This document shows, one piece after another, positions 52,244-61,866 of a stretch of 64,000 nucleotides of DNA. This DNA comes from Methylocystis rosea SV97 (GTDB lineage Bacteria; Pseudomonadota; Alphaproteobacteria; Rhizobiales; Beijerinckiaceae). The first letter of the stretch is position 1. Each line of letters starts with the position of its first letter. The position numbers and the translations under genes are program-made. The DNA is taken from the NCBI RefSeq assembly GCF_000372845.1, contig NZ_KB889963.1, forward strand, positions 1,546,146 through 1,610,145. The letters run 5' to 3'. A model generated the notes under the pieces. That model made no database searches, was not told the DNA's origin, and saw only the letters and a program-made list of their open reading frames with translations.

Positions 52244-52352
52244 CGTCATGCCCGCGCTTGTCGCGGGCATCCGCGCCGGGACGTTAAGCAACGGCTGCAA
52301 GGCGCACGCAATGTCGACACGTGGATGGCCGGGACAAGCCCGGCCATGACGG
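52244..52352. repeat. paired inverted palindromic repeats (BIME-like), copy 2
   Basis: The same composite as at 38235-38370. The left unit starts at 52244 with CGTCATGCCCGCG and ends near 52275. The right unit (52320-52352) contains CGTGGATGGCCGGG and CCCGGCCATGACGG. The internal spacer (about 45 bp) differs from copy 1. It lies between the ABC operon and the MBL-fold gene; read from the minus strand it would be part of the leader of the binding-protein gene or the tail of the MBL message. Confidence 0.7.
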
Positions 52353-52405
52353 TTCGGTGTGCCAACGCCGTTTTCGACGGTTTCGCCCCGCCATGACGGT
52401 TGCCT

Positions 52406-53143
52406 TCAAGGAGAGTTTTGTCGATTCGCCGCAAGCGCCGCGTCATAAAAATCCGCGAGCTGCGAGAGCAGGGCGGCGCCATCGCCTTCGAAACTGGAGC
52501 CGTGCATCACGGCGAGGCGACGTGGCTCCAACGCCGCGAGCATGCGGATCGTCGGGCCTGTCATCGGCGTCAGCGACGTGGCCTGGAAGGCATTCTCCGC
52601 CATCATCGCCGCTTCGAGCACACTCTCTTTCGTGACGGCCGGCCCTTCACCGATTTGCGTGAGAAGATCGCCGCAAAACAGCGTGCGGGTCGTCTCCTCA
52701 TAGATCAGCCCCGATTCCCACGCATGCGGCACATGCGGCGTATCGATGTAGCGCACGCGCCTTCCGCCGATGTCCATGACCTCGCCAGTGCCAAGAGCGC
52801 GCGGCGGCCGGTCGGCGAGATCGTTCAGCGACACCATGCAGGCGGTCTGGCCATGAACCACTTGCGCCTGCGGCGCAGCCGCGAGCCACAGATTCATCGA
52901 CCCGCATTCATCGGCTTCGACGTGGCCGAAGGAAATCCAGCGCAGCCGTTCGATCGGCATGATCGCGGCCAAGGCCTTCGACACGCGCGGAAACAGCGCA
53001 CGCGGGCCGCAATGGAAGAGCAGCGGCTCGTCGGCGTCGATGAGGAACTGGTTGAAGGTGAAACCGGCCGGCGCCGCGATCTCTGGCGCGTAGGTCGAAA
53101 AGCGGTAGACGCGCTCGGCGATTTCATCGACCTTCGTTTCCAT
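52406..53143 (-). CDS. metallo-beta-lactamase-fold protein, flavodiiron (ODP)-like
   Basis: A 245-residue MBL-fold protein. Metal ligands of the oxygen-binding di-iron type are visible: GHVEADECGSMN (the HxExD pattern), the histidine in DTPHVPHAWES and the aspartate in FCGDLLTQIG. It lacks a flavodoxin domain, so it is not a full flavodiiron protein. GGGGTGAG precedes the ATG. It is 15 bp downstream of the membrane hydrolase gene. The reaction is unknown. Confidence 0.82.
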   Translation of the reverse strand: METKVDEIAERVYRFSTYAPEIAAPAGFTFNQFLIDADEPLLFHCGPRALFPRVSKALAAIMPIERLRWISFGHVEADECGSMNLWLAAAPQAQVVHGQTACMVSLNDLADRPPRALGTGEVMDIGGRRVRYIDTPHVPHAWESGLIYEETTRTLFCGDLLTQIGEGPAVTKESVLEAAMMAENAFQATSLTPMTGPTIRMLAALEPRRLAVMHGSSFEGDGAALLSQLADFYDAALAANRQNSP

Positions 53144-53158
53144 CTCACCCCCTGACGC

Positions 53159-54709
53159 TCATGACGATACGGCTGCTTTCGCGTCTTCCGCCGCGGCGGC
53201 CGCGACGCTGCTCTGGCCCGGCTTCAGCGCCTTGATCTGATATTTTTCACATTCCGCGCTCAACGCTGCGAGACCGCCGTAAAGCTCCTCAGTATCGCCA
53301 TAGCCGATGGACGCGAATCGATAAATGAGCCGACGTACCAGGCTCGGCTTCAGGAAATAGCCGGAGTGGACGTCAACCTCGCCTCTGACATAGACCCAAA
53401 GCAAGCGCAGATGTCCAAGCCAGGACAGATTCGGCGGCGTGCCGGGCGCAGCGTTCGTCACCACCCCACGACCCTCGGCGTCGATGCTGTCGGTGCAGTC
53501 GAAATAGGTCAGCCTCTGCGCGAATGACTCCTCCGACTGCACGGCGTCGAGTTCAGCGTAAAGCTCGTAAAGGGTGCGCGCGCCGACGCGCAGATTGCCG
53601 AGCGTCAGCTGTTCGGATAATCCCCAGCCGGTCAGCACGCCGACATTGCCGAGCCGATAGCCGAAGCTGCGGCTCTTCGTCGGCAGCGAGAAAAAATTCG
53701 CCGTCGTCGAAATGTTGCGCAGAACTTCGTCGCCTTCATTGGAGAAAAGATGCGCCTCCTGAAAGCGGATCAACGACGAATGCAGCGCATTGCTGCGGCC
53801 CAACAGCAGCACCTCTGAGGGAATGTCGGGCGAGACCAGCACGAGGCGGCGCAATATAAAATTCTTTCCAATCTTCGATCTGAGCTCGCGCTGCCTGCGC
53901 TCCTCTTCGCTTCCCAGCATCTCCGGGCGGTGGCGCATGGCGGCGATCGCGAGTGGGGAAAACACGTCGGAGAGAATGCGCACGGCGTTGGTGACGACGA
54001 AGCCGCCCATGCTATGGCCGATAAAAGACAGCTCGACCCTTCCGATAAGATCGTCGGGGTCATCGTTCGGCCGTTTGGGAAGTCTGTCGTCGATGTCTCG
54101 GATAAGATTGACGAGGTCCGGCACGCCGTAATTCGTCGCTCGAAAGCCGTCACGAAAATAGACGATGAGCCGCAAGCCAAAAAGGGTGAGGGGAATGATG
54201 GCCATCGCCGCCGTCACGGCCGTCACGACGACGCGCGTGAGCTTCCACCAGTCGCAAATTTCGAAAGAGAAGTTCACGAGATATACGGCGGCGAGCGAGA
54301 CGAAGAGAATGCCAAGGAGGAATAATGGCGCGGCGTTCAAACCGCTTCGCCAAGGGGTTCCCATCGCTTCCGACGGCCAACGATAACCGATGCAAACGAG
54401 GCCGCGGTTTTTGAGCTCATCGTCGTCGTTCAACGCGATGAAAGATTCTTTGAAAGTTTCAAGAACTTTCTTTCGCGGCGTGTTGAAGCCGTGGACGGTA
54501 ATCAGGAGTTTAGGCTTCTCCTGTTTGGCCAATACCTTGACGATCTTTTCGATGTCCGAAGATTCGCAATTTTCAGGAGTTGACGGCGCACTTTCCTTGT
54601 CGTCGATATTATCGGGCGCAGTGCTTTCGACGAAGAACGCGGGGGTGAAGGCCTCGGCGGCAGGTGGAGGGGCGACCTCGTACACCGCCAATTGTTTATT
54701 TTGCGCCAT
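53159..54709 (-). CDS. membrane-anchored alpha/beta hydrolase of unknown function
   Basis: A 516-residue protein. The N-terminal 70 residues are acidic and disordered. LLITVHGFNTPRKKV follows (oxyanion region), then two transmembrane helices (about 128-150 and 165-185) inserted into the hydrolase, then the nucleophile elbow IGHSMGG (near residue 230). The organisation resembles DUF900-type hydrolases but with the membrane insertion. I do not recognise a characterised relative. GGAG is upstream of the ATG. Confidence 0.65.
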   Translation of the reverse strand: MAQNKQLAVYEVAPPPAAEAFTPAFFVESTAPDNIDDKESAPSTPENCESSDIEKIVKVLAKQEKPKLLITVHGFNTPRKKVLETFKESFIALNDDDELKNRGLVCIGYRWPSEAMGTPWRSGLNAAPLFLLGILFVSLAAVYLVNFSFEICDWWKLTRVVVTAVTAAMAIIPLTLFGLRLIVYFRDGFRATNYGVPDLVNLIRDIDDRLPKRPNDDPDDLIGRVELSFIGHSMGGFVVTNAVRILSDVFSPLAIAAMRHRPEMLGSEEERRQRELRSKIGKNFILRRLVLVSPDIPSEVLLLGRSNALHSSLIRFQEAHLFSNEGDEVLRNISTTANFFSLPTKSRSFGYRLGNVGVLTGWGLSEQLTLGNLRVGARTLYELYAELDAVQSEESFAQRLTYFDCTDSIDAEGRGVVTNAAPGTPPNLSWLGHLRLLWVYVRGEVDVHSGYFLKPSLVRRLIYRFASIGYGDTEELYGGLAALSAECEKYQIKALKPGQSSVAAAAAEDAKAAVSS

Positions 54710-54902
54710 GGATTAGCTCCAATTTTTTCGGTTGAGCAAAAATCCTTAAGTGAGTATTTAGCTGGGGCGCGAGCATGCCTCAGCGTCGCCTGTGCGACAA
54801 GCGCAAGCCTCGTCTGCCTTTTTTGTGAATTCCTGTGTCGTCCACGCGAATGCGCGTGCGCCGAACCGACCCACCCTGTCGCGAATCGCGCTAAGATCGC
54901 TC

Positions 54903-56918
54903 ATGGCATCAAAACCCGATCTTTTCAGCGGCGCGCCGCGCAAGGCGCCCGCGTCGAAACCCGCCCCAAAGCGCGGGCCGGCGGAATATTCCGCCGCCTC
55001 GATCGAAGTGCTGGAGGGGCTCGAGCCCGTCCGCCGGCGCCCCGGCATGTATATCGGCGGCACCGACGAGGCGGCGATGCATCACCTCTTCGCCGAGGTG
55101 CTGGACAACGCCATGGACGAGGCCGTGGCCGGCCATGCGACCTTCATCGAAGTGACGCTGGAAACAGAGGGCTGGCTCACGGTGATCGACAACGGCCGCG
55201 GCATTCCGGTCGAGTCCCATCCGAAATTTCCCAAGAAGTCGGCGCTGGAAGTGGTGATGACCACGCTTCATGCGGGCGGCAAGTTCGATTCCGGCGCCTA
55301 TCAGACCTCCGGCGGTCTGCACGGCGTCGGCGTCTCGGTCGTCAATGCGCTGTCCGAAAAGCTTGAAGTCGAAGTGGCGATCGCCGGCCAGCTTTACGGC
55401 CAGGAGTTTTCGCGGGGCCTGCCGCTCGGCAAGCTCAAGACGCTTGGCCGCGTCAACAATCGGCGCGGGACCAAGGTGCGCTTCAAGCCCGACGCGCAGA
55501 TTTTCGGCGCCGGCGCGCATTGGAAGCCGGCGCGGCTCTTCCGCATGTCGCGCTCCAAGGCCTATCTCTTCGGCGGCGTCGAAATTCGCTGGCGCTGCGA
55601 TCCTTCGCTGATCGACCCCGGCGCCGATACGCCGCCTGAGGCGGTGCTGCGCTTTCCCGGCGGCCTGAAGGATTATCTGGCGCGCGAAATCCATGGGAAG
55701 GAACTCGTCGCCGATCAGCCCTTCGTCGGCAAGATCACGCGCGAAGGCGGCCATGGTTCGCTGGAATGGGCGGTCTCCTGGCTCGCCGAGGATGACGGCT
55801 TTGTCCATTCCTATTGCAACACGATTCCGACGCCCGACGGCGGCACGCATGAGGCAGGGTTTCGCGCCGCGCTCCTAAAGGCGCTTAAGGATCACGCCGA
55901 GCGAGTCGGACAGACGAAGCGCGCCAAGGACATCGGCGCCGACGATCTCATGGGCCAGTCGGCCGCGATGATCTCTGTCTTCATTCGCGAGCCGGAGTTT
56001 CAGGGCCAGAACAAAAGCCGGCTGATGAGCGCCGAGGCGGCGCGCATCGTCGAAAGCGCGGTGCGCGACGCCTTCGACCATTGGCTCGCCGGAGCCCCCT
56101 CGCAGGCCAATAAGCTCTTGGACTTCGCCGTGGAGCGCGCCGAGGAGCGCCTGCGCCGGCGCGCCGAGAAGGACATCGCCCGCAAGACCGCGACCCGCAA
56201 ACTCCGGCTGCCCGGCAAGCTCGTCGACTGCACGAATAATTCGGCGCAGGGCTCGGAGCTGTTCATCGTCGAAGGCGACTCCGCCGGCGGCTCGGCGAAG
56301 GAGGCGCGCAACCGCACGACGCAGGCCATTTTGCCGCTGCGTGGCAAGATTTTGAACGTCGCCTCGGCGACGAAGGACAAGCTTCTCGCCAATCAGCAGC
56401 TCGCCGATCTGACCCAGGCGCTCGGCTGCGGACTGGGCGCGCATTACCGCGATGAGGATCTGCGCTACGAGAAGGTGATCGTGATGACCGACGCCGACGT
56501 CGACGGCGCGCACATCGCCTCGCTGCTCATCACCTTCTTCTATCGGCAGATGCCGCGCCTCATCGAGAACGGCCATCTCTATCTGGCGCAGCCGCCGCTC
56601 TATAAGCTGACGCAGGGCGCGAAGACCGTTTACGCGCGGGACAATGAACATCGCGACGAATTGATCGCCAAGGAGCTGACCGGGAAGGGAAAAATCGAGA
56701 CCGGCCGCTTCAAGGGGCTTGGCGAGATGAGTGCGGCTCAGCTCAAGGAAACGACGATGGACCCGAGCAAGCGCACGCTCCTCAAAGTCGTCGTGGAGCC
56801 GGAAGATCGCGAGGAGACAGCGGACTGCGTCGAGCGGCTGATGGGCAACAGGCCGGAAGCGCGCTTCGCCTTCATCCAGGAGCGCGCCGCGTTCGCGACG
56901 GAGCTGGTCGATATCTAA
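54903..56918 (+). CDS. parE: DNA topoisomerase IV subunit B
   Basis: A 671-residue ATPase subunit of topoisomerase IV, which separates linked daughter chromosomes. The GHKL ATPase domain has EVLDNAMDEA and VIDNGRGIP. The transducer and TOPRIM domains follow, the latter with IVEGDSAGGSAKEARNRTTQAILPLRGKILN and VIVMTDADVDGAHIASLL. The ATG at 54903 gives a normal length; the open frame upstream of it is not conserved. parC is not in the window. Confidence 0.95.
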   Translation: MASKPDLFSGAPRKAPASKPAPKRGPAEYSAASIEVLEGLEPVRRRPGMYIGGTDEAAMHHLFAEVLDNAMDEAVAGHATFIEVTLETEGWLTVIDNGRGIPVESHPKFPKKSALEVVMTTLHAGGKFDSGAYQTSGGLHGVGVSVVNALSEKLEVEVAIAGQLYGQEFSRGLPLGKLKTLGRVNNRRGTKVRFKPDAQIFGAGAHWKPARLFRMSRSKAYLFGGVEIRWRCDPSLIDPGADTPPEAVLRFPGGLKDYLAREIHGKELVADQPFVGKITREGGHGSLEWAVSWLAEDDGFVHSYCNTIPTPDGGTHEAGFRAALLKALKDHAERVGQTKRAKDIGADDLMGQSAAMISVFIREPEFQGQNKSRLMSAEAARIVESAVRDAFDHWLAGAPSQANKLLDFAVERAEERLRRRAEKDIARKTATRKLRLPGKLVDCTNNSAQGSELFIVEGDSAGGSAKEARNRTTQAILPLRGKILNVASATKDKLLANQQLADLTQALGCGLGAHYRDEDLRYEKVIVMTDADVDGAHIASLLITFFYRQMPRLIENGHLYLAQPPLYKLTQGAKTVYARDNEHRDELIAKELTGKGKIETGRFKGLGEMSAAQLKETTMDPSKRTLLKVVVEPEDREETADCVERLMGNRPEARFAFIQERAAFATELVDI

Positions 56919-56978
56919 CCGCTCGCGCCCGGACGCATCTGGGAGTATGCTGCCGGCCTCCCAACAGACAGGCGCCGC

Positions 56979-58046
56979 GTGACCGACACGGAAATTCGCC
57001 CAACGACGACCGAGGATGCGCGCGCCCCGCGGTCCTTCTGCGACGAGCAGGCCTTCGCCCTGGAGCGGATGCAGCTTGCGCTCGACGCCGGGCGCACCGG
57101 CATCTGGGACTGGAACCTCCTGACGGGCGAAGTCCATATCGACGAGCGCGTGCGCCGCCTGTGGGGCCTTCCAGAAGGCGTTCCGGCGAGTTTCGAGATT
57201 TTCCGCAGCGCGCTGCATCCGCAGGACAAGAAGCGTACGAAAGAGGCTGTCGGCGTCGCGCTCGATCCTACGCACGAGGGCGATTACGAGATCGAATATC
57301 GCGTCATCGGTCAGACCGACCGCATCGAGCGCTGGGTCTCGGTGCGCGGCCGCACTTTTTTCGACGAAGGCCGCGCGGTCCGCATTCTCGGCACCGCGCG
57401 CGACATCACGCCGCGCAAGCAGCGCGAGCAGCATGTGCGCGTGCTCTTGCGCGAACTCGTGCATCGCTCGAAGAACCTGCTCGCCGTCGTGCAGGCGATG
57501 TCGCGGCAGACGGCCGCCGGTTCGCCCTCCGTCGAAGATTTTCAGCGCAAGTTCGGCGCCCGCCTGCAGGCGCTGTCGATGGCGCATGATCTGCTCGTGT
57601 CGCAGGATTGGCGCGGCGCCTCGATGCGCGAATTGGTGCGCGCTCAGCTCGCCTATTGCATGGACGTGCCGCAGGGCGACGTGTCGTCGCGCGCGACGAT
57701 CGATGGCCCGAAAATCATGCTGAAGCCGGAGGCGGCGCAGAACATCGGCCTCGCTTTGCATGAACTCGCCACGAACGCGCTAAGCTTTGGCGGCCTGTCA
57801 CGGCCGGACGGCGCCGTCTCGCTGACATGGCGCTTCGAAGACGGGCGGCTCAATATCGAATGGCGCGAGAGCGGCGGCCCGGCTGTGGCGATGCCGCCGC
57901 GCGAAGGCTTCGGCCATAAGGTCATCAAGCGACTTGTCTCGCAGGCGCTGGATGGGACGGCCACGCTCAACTTTCCGCCCGATGGATTGATTTGGACGCT
58001 GTCGATTCCGGCGAGCTACGCGACCGTCAGGGACGAGCAGGCGTAA
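56979..58046 (+). CDS. PAS-domain HWE-family sensor histidine kinase
   Basis: A 355-residue soluble kinase. A PAS domain (about residues 28-145) ends in ILGTARDITPRKQ and is followed by the HWE kinase domain with phospho-accepting His162 (LLRELVHRSKNLLAVV), the N-box ALHELATNALSFG and the WRESGG motif that names the family. No transmembrane helix is visible, so it senses a cytoplasmic signal. The start is GTG at 56979. No partner regulator is adjacent. Its 3' end overlaps the convergent DUF2252 gene by 20 bp. Confidence 0.9.
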   Translation: MTDTEIRPTTTEDARAPRSFCDEQAFALERMQLALDAGRTGIWDWNLLTGEVHIDERVRRLWGLPEGVPASFEIFRSALHPQDKKRTKEAVGVALDPTHEGDYEIEYRVIGQTDRIERWVSVRGRTFFDEGRAVRILGTARDITPRKQREQHVRVLLRELVHRSKNLLAVVQAMSRQTAAGSPSVEDFQRKFGARLQALSMAHDLLVSQDWRGASMRELVRAQLAYCMDVPQGDVSSRATIDGPKIMLKPEAAQNIGLALHELATNALSFGGLSRPDGAVSLTWRFEDGRLNIEWRESGGPAVAMPPREGFGHKVIKRLVSQALDGTATLNFPPDGLIWTLSIPASYATVRDEQA

Positions 58047-59400
58047 CGCCTCGCTGCTTACAGAATGCTTCGTAGTCCTTCGCGTTTTGCTGCGCATAGA
58101 GCATCGCGAAGGACGCGAGAGCGTCGTCGAATGCCTCGCTCTTGCCCATGTATCCGGCGAGAGTCACGGCGTCGGCGGAACGCGCATGCGCGCGCGCCAA
58201 GGTGCGCCCGCATAGTTTCGCGTAATCCAGAAGGTCATGATTCTGCAGCAATTCGGTAAGTCCGCCCAAACGGCGCGTCTTCAGCTGGCGCATGTAGAAT
58301 TCGCGCTTAGACGCAGGGTCGAGCATGGGCCCCAAAAATATGTCCGACGCCGCCTGCATCATGCGCTGGCCTTCCACGACGCGCTTGGCCTGCGCGCCGG
58401 GCGATGCGCCAAGGCCGAAGCGTTCCAGCACTGAGCGCTTCGCTTCCTTGATTTGAAGGAAGAGCCGCTCATCGTCCGGACTCATGAACAACGCGATCGT
58501 GCAATAGGTGCCGACGCTGCCGACGCCAACGGCCTTGAAAGCGATGTCGCACAAACCATAGCGGTGCAACAAAGAGGCGACGTGCGGCGGCAAGTTCGCG
58601 AAGGCGGCGGCAATGAGTCCGTTGACGTCGAATTGATTGGCCTCGCCGTCATCGAGATGGAAGAGCCGCGGCGGCTTGTCCTCGACTCGCCAGTCGCCGG
58701 AAGAGTCTTTCGCGACCCTTGGAAAATTGTCCGCATAATCATCTTCGTTTTTGTGCGACGCGATCGCTGCGTGCACGGCGTCGTGGAGAACCCGATCGCG
58801 GAGGCCGGCGGCGACGTCACGCAGCGGCACGCGGGTATTCCACGCCTCGAGCGGCGACAAGGCGGCGAGTTTGGTCACCGCGCGGCGGTAGGCTTTGACG
58901 GCGGCGCGCGCCGTGGATCTTGCTGTCTGCTCGCTCTTGCCGGCGCCAAGGGCTGCGACGACGGCGCTTGTCGCCAAGCGGCGCACATCGATCGTGACAT
59001 CGATCTTAGGCAGCGTCTCATCGAAATCATTCACGTCGAACAGCGGATGTCCTTCCGGCGAGACGAAGGCGCCGAAATTCATCAAATGGCAGTCGCCGCA
59101 GACCTGCGCGAGAATGCCGGGCGCCGGTTGCGTCGAAAGATCGGCGGCCATCACATCGGCGGCGCCGCGCAGGAAGGCGTGCGGCGACTCCGCCATGGAT
59201 TTGCGGCGAAGCGGAATCAAGGATTGGATTCGATCCCGTTCGGTCTCGGCGATGATCGCGAGAGCGTTTCGGTTTGCGGCAGGCGTAAAATCCGCCAGGC
59301 TTTCGCGCCGGACGAGCTGGCGCAAAGTTTTCCCAGCCGCATGGCGGGCGCGACGATCAAGACCGCGCTCAGCGACGCCAGTCTGCGTTTCAATGTTCAT
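58027..59400 (-). CDS. DUF2252 family protein
   Basis: A 457-residue member of DUF2252, a kinase-fold-like family of unknown function. Characteristic parts are FLRGAADVMAADL, VCGDCHLMNFGAFVSPEGHPLFDVNDFDET (resembling a kinase catalytic loop and metal-binding segment) and GVGSVGTYCTIALFMSPDDERLFLQIKEAKRSVL. The ATG at 59400 has GGAGA nine bases upstream; a TTG three codons earlier is less likely. The family often occurs as a single gene and its role is unknown. Confidence 0.85.
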   Translation of the reverse strand: MNIETQTGVAERGLDRRARHAAGKTLRQLVRRESLADFTPAANRNALAIIAETERDRIQSLIPLRRKSMAESPHAFLRGAADVMAADLSTQPAPGILAQVCGDCHLMNFGAFVSPEGHPLFDVNDFDETLPKIDVTIDVRRLATSAVVAALGAGKSEQTARSTARAAVKAYRRAVTKLAALSPLEAWNTRVPLRDVAAGLRDRVLHDAVHAAIASHKNEDDYADNFPRVAKDSSGDWRVEDKPPRLFHLDDGEANQFDVNGLIAAAFANLPPHVASLLHRYGLCDIAFKAVGVGSVGTYCTIALFMSPDDERLFLQIKEAKRSVLERFGLGASPGAQAKRVVEGQRMMQAASDIFLGPMLDPASKREFYMRQLKTRRLGGLTELLQNHDLLDYAKLCGRTLARAHARSADAVTLAGYMGKSEAFDDALASFAMLYAQQNAKDYEAFCKQRGVTPARP

Positions 59401-59472
59401 TGTCGGCAATCTCCAAAAAAATGAAGAGGCGATGACGGCATATAGATCGGCTGGGTCAGCGCGCCATCGCGA

Positions 59473-59886
59473 TCAGCCCAGCAGATCGATCAGCGGTCCA
59501 ATCAGCGGCGCGTCGGCGGGCGGCATCGGATAGTTGCGCAGATCGCGGGCGCGCGCCCATTTCACCGCCTGTCCCTCCATCGGCGAAACAAAGCCCTCCC
59601 ACTTACGGCAGACGTAGAGCGGCATCAGAAGATGGAAGTCGTCGTAGGCGTGGCTCGCGAAGGTCAAAGGCGCGAGGCAGGGCGCGCAGACCCGCACGCC
59701 GAGTTCTTCTTCGAGTTCGCGGGCGAGAGCGTCTTCCGGCCGCTCGCCGGGATCTAGCTTGCCGCCGGGAAACTCCCACAGACCGGCGAGCTTCTTGCCT
59801 TCGGGACGTTGCGCGATCAGCACGCGGTTGTCGGCGTCGACGAGCGCCGCCGCCACGACGAGCAATAGAGCCACAGGCGCGCTCAA
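59473..59886 (-). CDS. mutT: MutT-type Nudix hydrolase
   Basis: A 137-residue Nudix protein of the MutT type, which removes oxidised 8-oxo-dGTP. The Nudix box is present (GGKLDPGERPEDALARELEEELGV), as is the N-terminal strand VVAAALVDADNRVLIAQRPEGKKLAGLWEFPGG. The length is typical. Its ATG overlaps the stop of the upstream lipoprotein gene by 4 bp, an unusual pairing. Confidence 0.88.
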   Translation of the reverse strand: MSAPVALLLVVAAALVDADNRVLIAQRPEGKKLAGLWEFPGGKLDPGERPEDALARELEEELGVRVCAPCLAPLTFASHAYDDFHLLMPLYVCRKWEGFVSPMEGQAVKWARARDLRNYPMPPADAPLIGPLIDLLG

Positions 59887-60404
59887 TTGCCGGAGAGAAC
59901 GACTTTCACCGGGCCGTTTTCCTTGCCGGTGAGCGTCACTTCTTCATACATCGCGCCGCCTTCAGGCGTGGGCGCATCCTTCGGCTTCCAGATGAGCTGG
60001 GTGGTGAGATAATAGCGTCCGGGGGCGACATTTTCGAAGGTGAATCGTCCGTTCGACTCCGTTGTCGTCGTGCGGGTCAGAGAGGCGTATTGGGTGTCCG
60101 GCTCGACCTTCGGGATTGACGCGGCCGGGAGGAATTTCACCGAGCCGTAAAAATTCTTGATGCGGCTCTGTGCATAGGTCGTGGCCGGTATCAGCCTCAC
60201 GGTTTCGCCCGCGGCGTAGCGCACATTCGATTGCCCCGAGCCATCGCGCAGAAAGGCCTGTCCGGCGATGACGCCCCTGCCGGGCGCTCTGATGTAATTC
60301 GCCTGCGACGGATCGAAGCCGACGCCTGGCGAGGGGCCGCGCGCGGCGTTGCAGGCTGAAAGCAGGGCGAGCGGCGCCACGAAGAGAAGCTTGACGCAAC
60401 GCAT
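59883..60404 (-). CDS. predicted lipoprotein with a carboxypeptidase-regulatory-like domain
   Basis: A 173-residue exported protein with a lipobox LLSAC (Cys18). The mature part contains GVIAGQAFLRDGSGQSNVRYAAGETVRLIP and TESNGRFTFENVAPGRYYLTTQLIW, the pattern of a carboxypeptidase-regulatory-like (CarboxypepD_reg) beta-sandwich. It probably sits in the inner leaflet of the outer membrane. Function is unknown. Translation is coupled to mutT downstream. Confidence 0.75.
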   Translation of the reverse strand: MRCVKLLFVAPLALLSACNAARGPSPGVGFDPSQANYIRAPGRGVIAGQAFLRDGSGQSNVRYAAGETVRLIPATTYAQSRIKNFYGSVKFLPAASIPKVEPDTQYASLTRTTTTESNGRFTFENVAPGRYYLTTQLIWKPKDAPTPEGGAMYEEVTLTGKENGPVKVVLSGN

Positions 60405-60618
60405 GACAATAACGCTCCACGAGAACGCAGATCACACACTTGGACCTGCGCCGACGCCGCACGCCTCCGGATCAGACCGGCGAGGCGGCTTCGGCGGCGA
60501 TGAGGCAATCTAGCACGTCATGCATCGTTCTGACGACTGCGACGCACAGCGACCGCTCAGCCGCCGTCGCTGGCGCGAGGTCGGGAATCACGATGGTCAT
60601 CGCGCCCGATCCGGCGGA

Positions 60619-61866
60619 TCAGCTCCTGTAATCGCCGTTGATCGCGACATAGTCCTTGGTGAGATCGCAGGTCCACACGGTCGCCGCGCCTTTGCCGAGT
60701 CCAAGATCCACGTTGATGACGATGTCGTCGCGCTTCATGATCTGCGAAACCTCTCCTTCGTCATATTCGGGGTCGCGCACCCCCTTGTGGGCGACGCGCA
60801 CGCCGCCAAACCAGATCGCGAGCCTGTCGCGGTCGGCCTTCTCGCCGGCCTTGCCGACGGCCATGACGATGCGGCCCCAATTGGCGTCCTCGCCGGCGAT
60901 CGCCGTCTTCACAAGCGGCGAATTGGCGATGGAGAAGGCGACGCGCTTCGCCGCCTTGGCGCTATCGGCGCCCGTCACCGTCACTTCAACGAATTTGCGC
61001 GCGCCTTCGCCGTCCTTCACTACTTGATGGGCGAGATCGAGCAGCACGGCGTCCAGCGCACGCTTGAATTCGATCAGTCGCTTGTCGCTCGCCTTTTCGA
61101 TCTTCGGCGCGCCTCGCGTCTTCGCCGCGCCTGTCGCAAAGAGCAGCAGCGTGTCTGAGGTCGACGTGTCGCCGTCGACCGTGATGGCGTTGAAGCTGCC
61201 CTTTACGCCGCTCTCAAGCAGCGCCTGCAGCGCCTCGGCGCCGACGGCGGCGTCGGTGAAGACGAAGGCGAGCATCGTCGCCATGTCGGGCGCGATCATG
61301 CCCGCGCCCTTGGCGAAGCCGCTGATCGTCACTTCGACGCCGGCGATCGTCGTCGTCCGGGTGGTAAGTTTCGGATAGGTGTCGGTCGTCATGATGGCGC
61401 GCGCGGCGTCCAGCCAGCCGTCGGGCCGCGCCTCCTGCGCGAGCCTCTCCAGCACGCCATCGAATTTATGCGCGTCGAGCGGCTCGCCGATGACCCCCGT
61501 GGACGCCAGAAAAATCTGCCGTTCGGGCGCGCCGGTCGCCGCGGCGGCGAGCTTCGCCGAGAATTTGACCGCCTGTGCGCCGGTCTTGCCGGTGAAGGCG
61601 TTGGCGTTTCCGGAATTGACGAGCAGTGCGCGCGCCTTGCCGCCTTTGAGCCGGTCTCGGCACCAGTCCACCGGCGCAGAGGGACATTTGGATTTGGTGA
61701 AGACGCCCGCGACCGTCGTTCCCGGATCGAGCAACGCCAGCATCACATCGGTGCGTCCGGCGTAGCGCACGCCCGCGGCGCCGACGGCGAAGCGAACGCC
61801 CTCGAGCGGCGGGATTTCGGGCGCGGATGTTGGCGCGAGCGGTGAAACGGGAGCGTCGTGAGCCAT
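60619..61866 (-). CDS. argJ: bifunctional glutamate N-acetyltransferase / amino-acid N-acetyltransferase (ArgJ)
   Basis: A 415-residue ArgJ, the arginine-pathway enzyme that moves the acetyl group from N-acetylornithine to glutamate and can also use acetyl-CoA. It is made as a precursor that cuts itself before the threonine in the conserved ATML ([18 protein letters not shown]), which is intact. Other motifs are [10 protein letters not shown] and [11 protein letters not shown]. The length is normal. The other arg genes are not in this window. Confidence 0.95.
   Translation of the reverse strand: MAHDAPVSPLAPTSAPEIPPLEGVRFAVGAAGVRYAGRTDVMLALLDPGTTVAGVFTKSKCPSAPVDWCRDRLKGGKARALLVNSGNANAFTGKTGAQAVKFSAKLAAAATGAPERQIFLASTGVIGEPLDAHKFDGVLERLAQEARPDGWLDAARAIMTTDTYPKLTTRTTTIAGVEVTISGFAKGAGMIAPDMATMLAFVFTDAAVGAEALQALLESGVKGSFNAITVDGDTSTSDTLLLFATGAAKTRGAPKIEKASDKRLIEFKRALDAVLLDLAHQVVKDGEGARKFVEVTVTGADSAKAAKRVAFSIANSPLVKTAIAGEDANWGRIVMAVGKAGEKADRDRLAIWFGGVRVAHKGVRDPEYDEGEVSQIMKRDDIVINVDLGLGKGAATVWTCDLTKDYVAINGDYRS

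Noticed and set aside
52119-52405. Rho-independent terminator for the MBL-fold gene
   Set aside because: The hairpins there belong to the composite repeat and lack a T tract in either direction.
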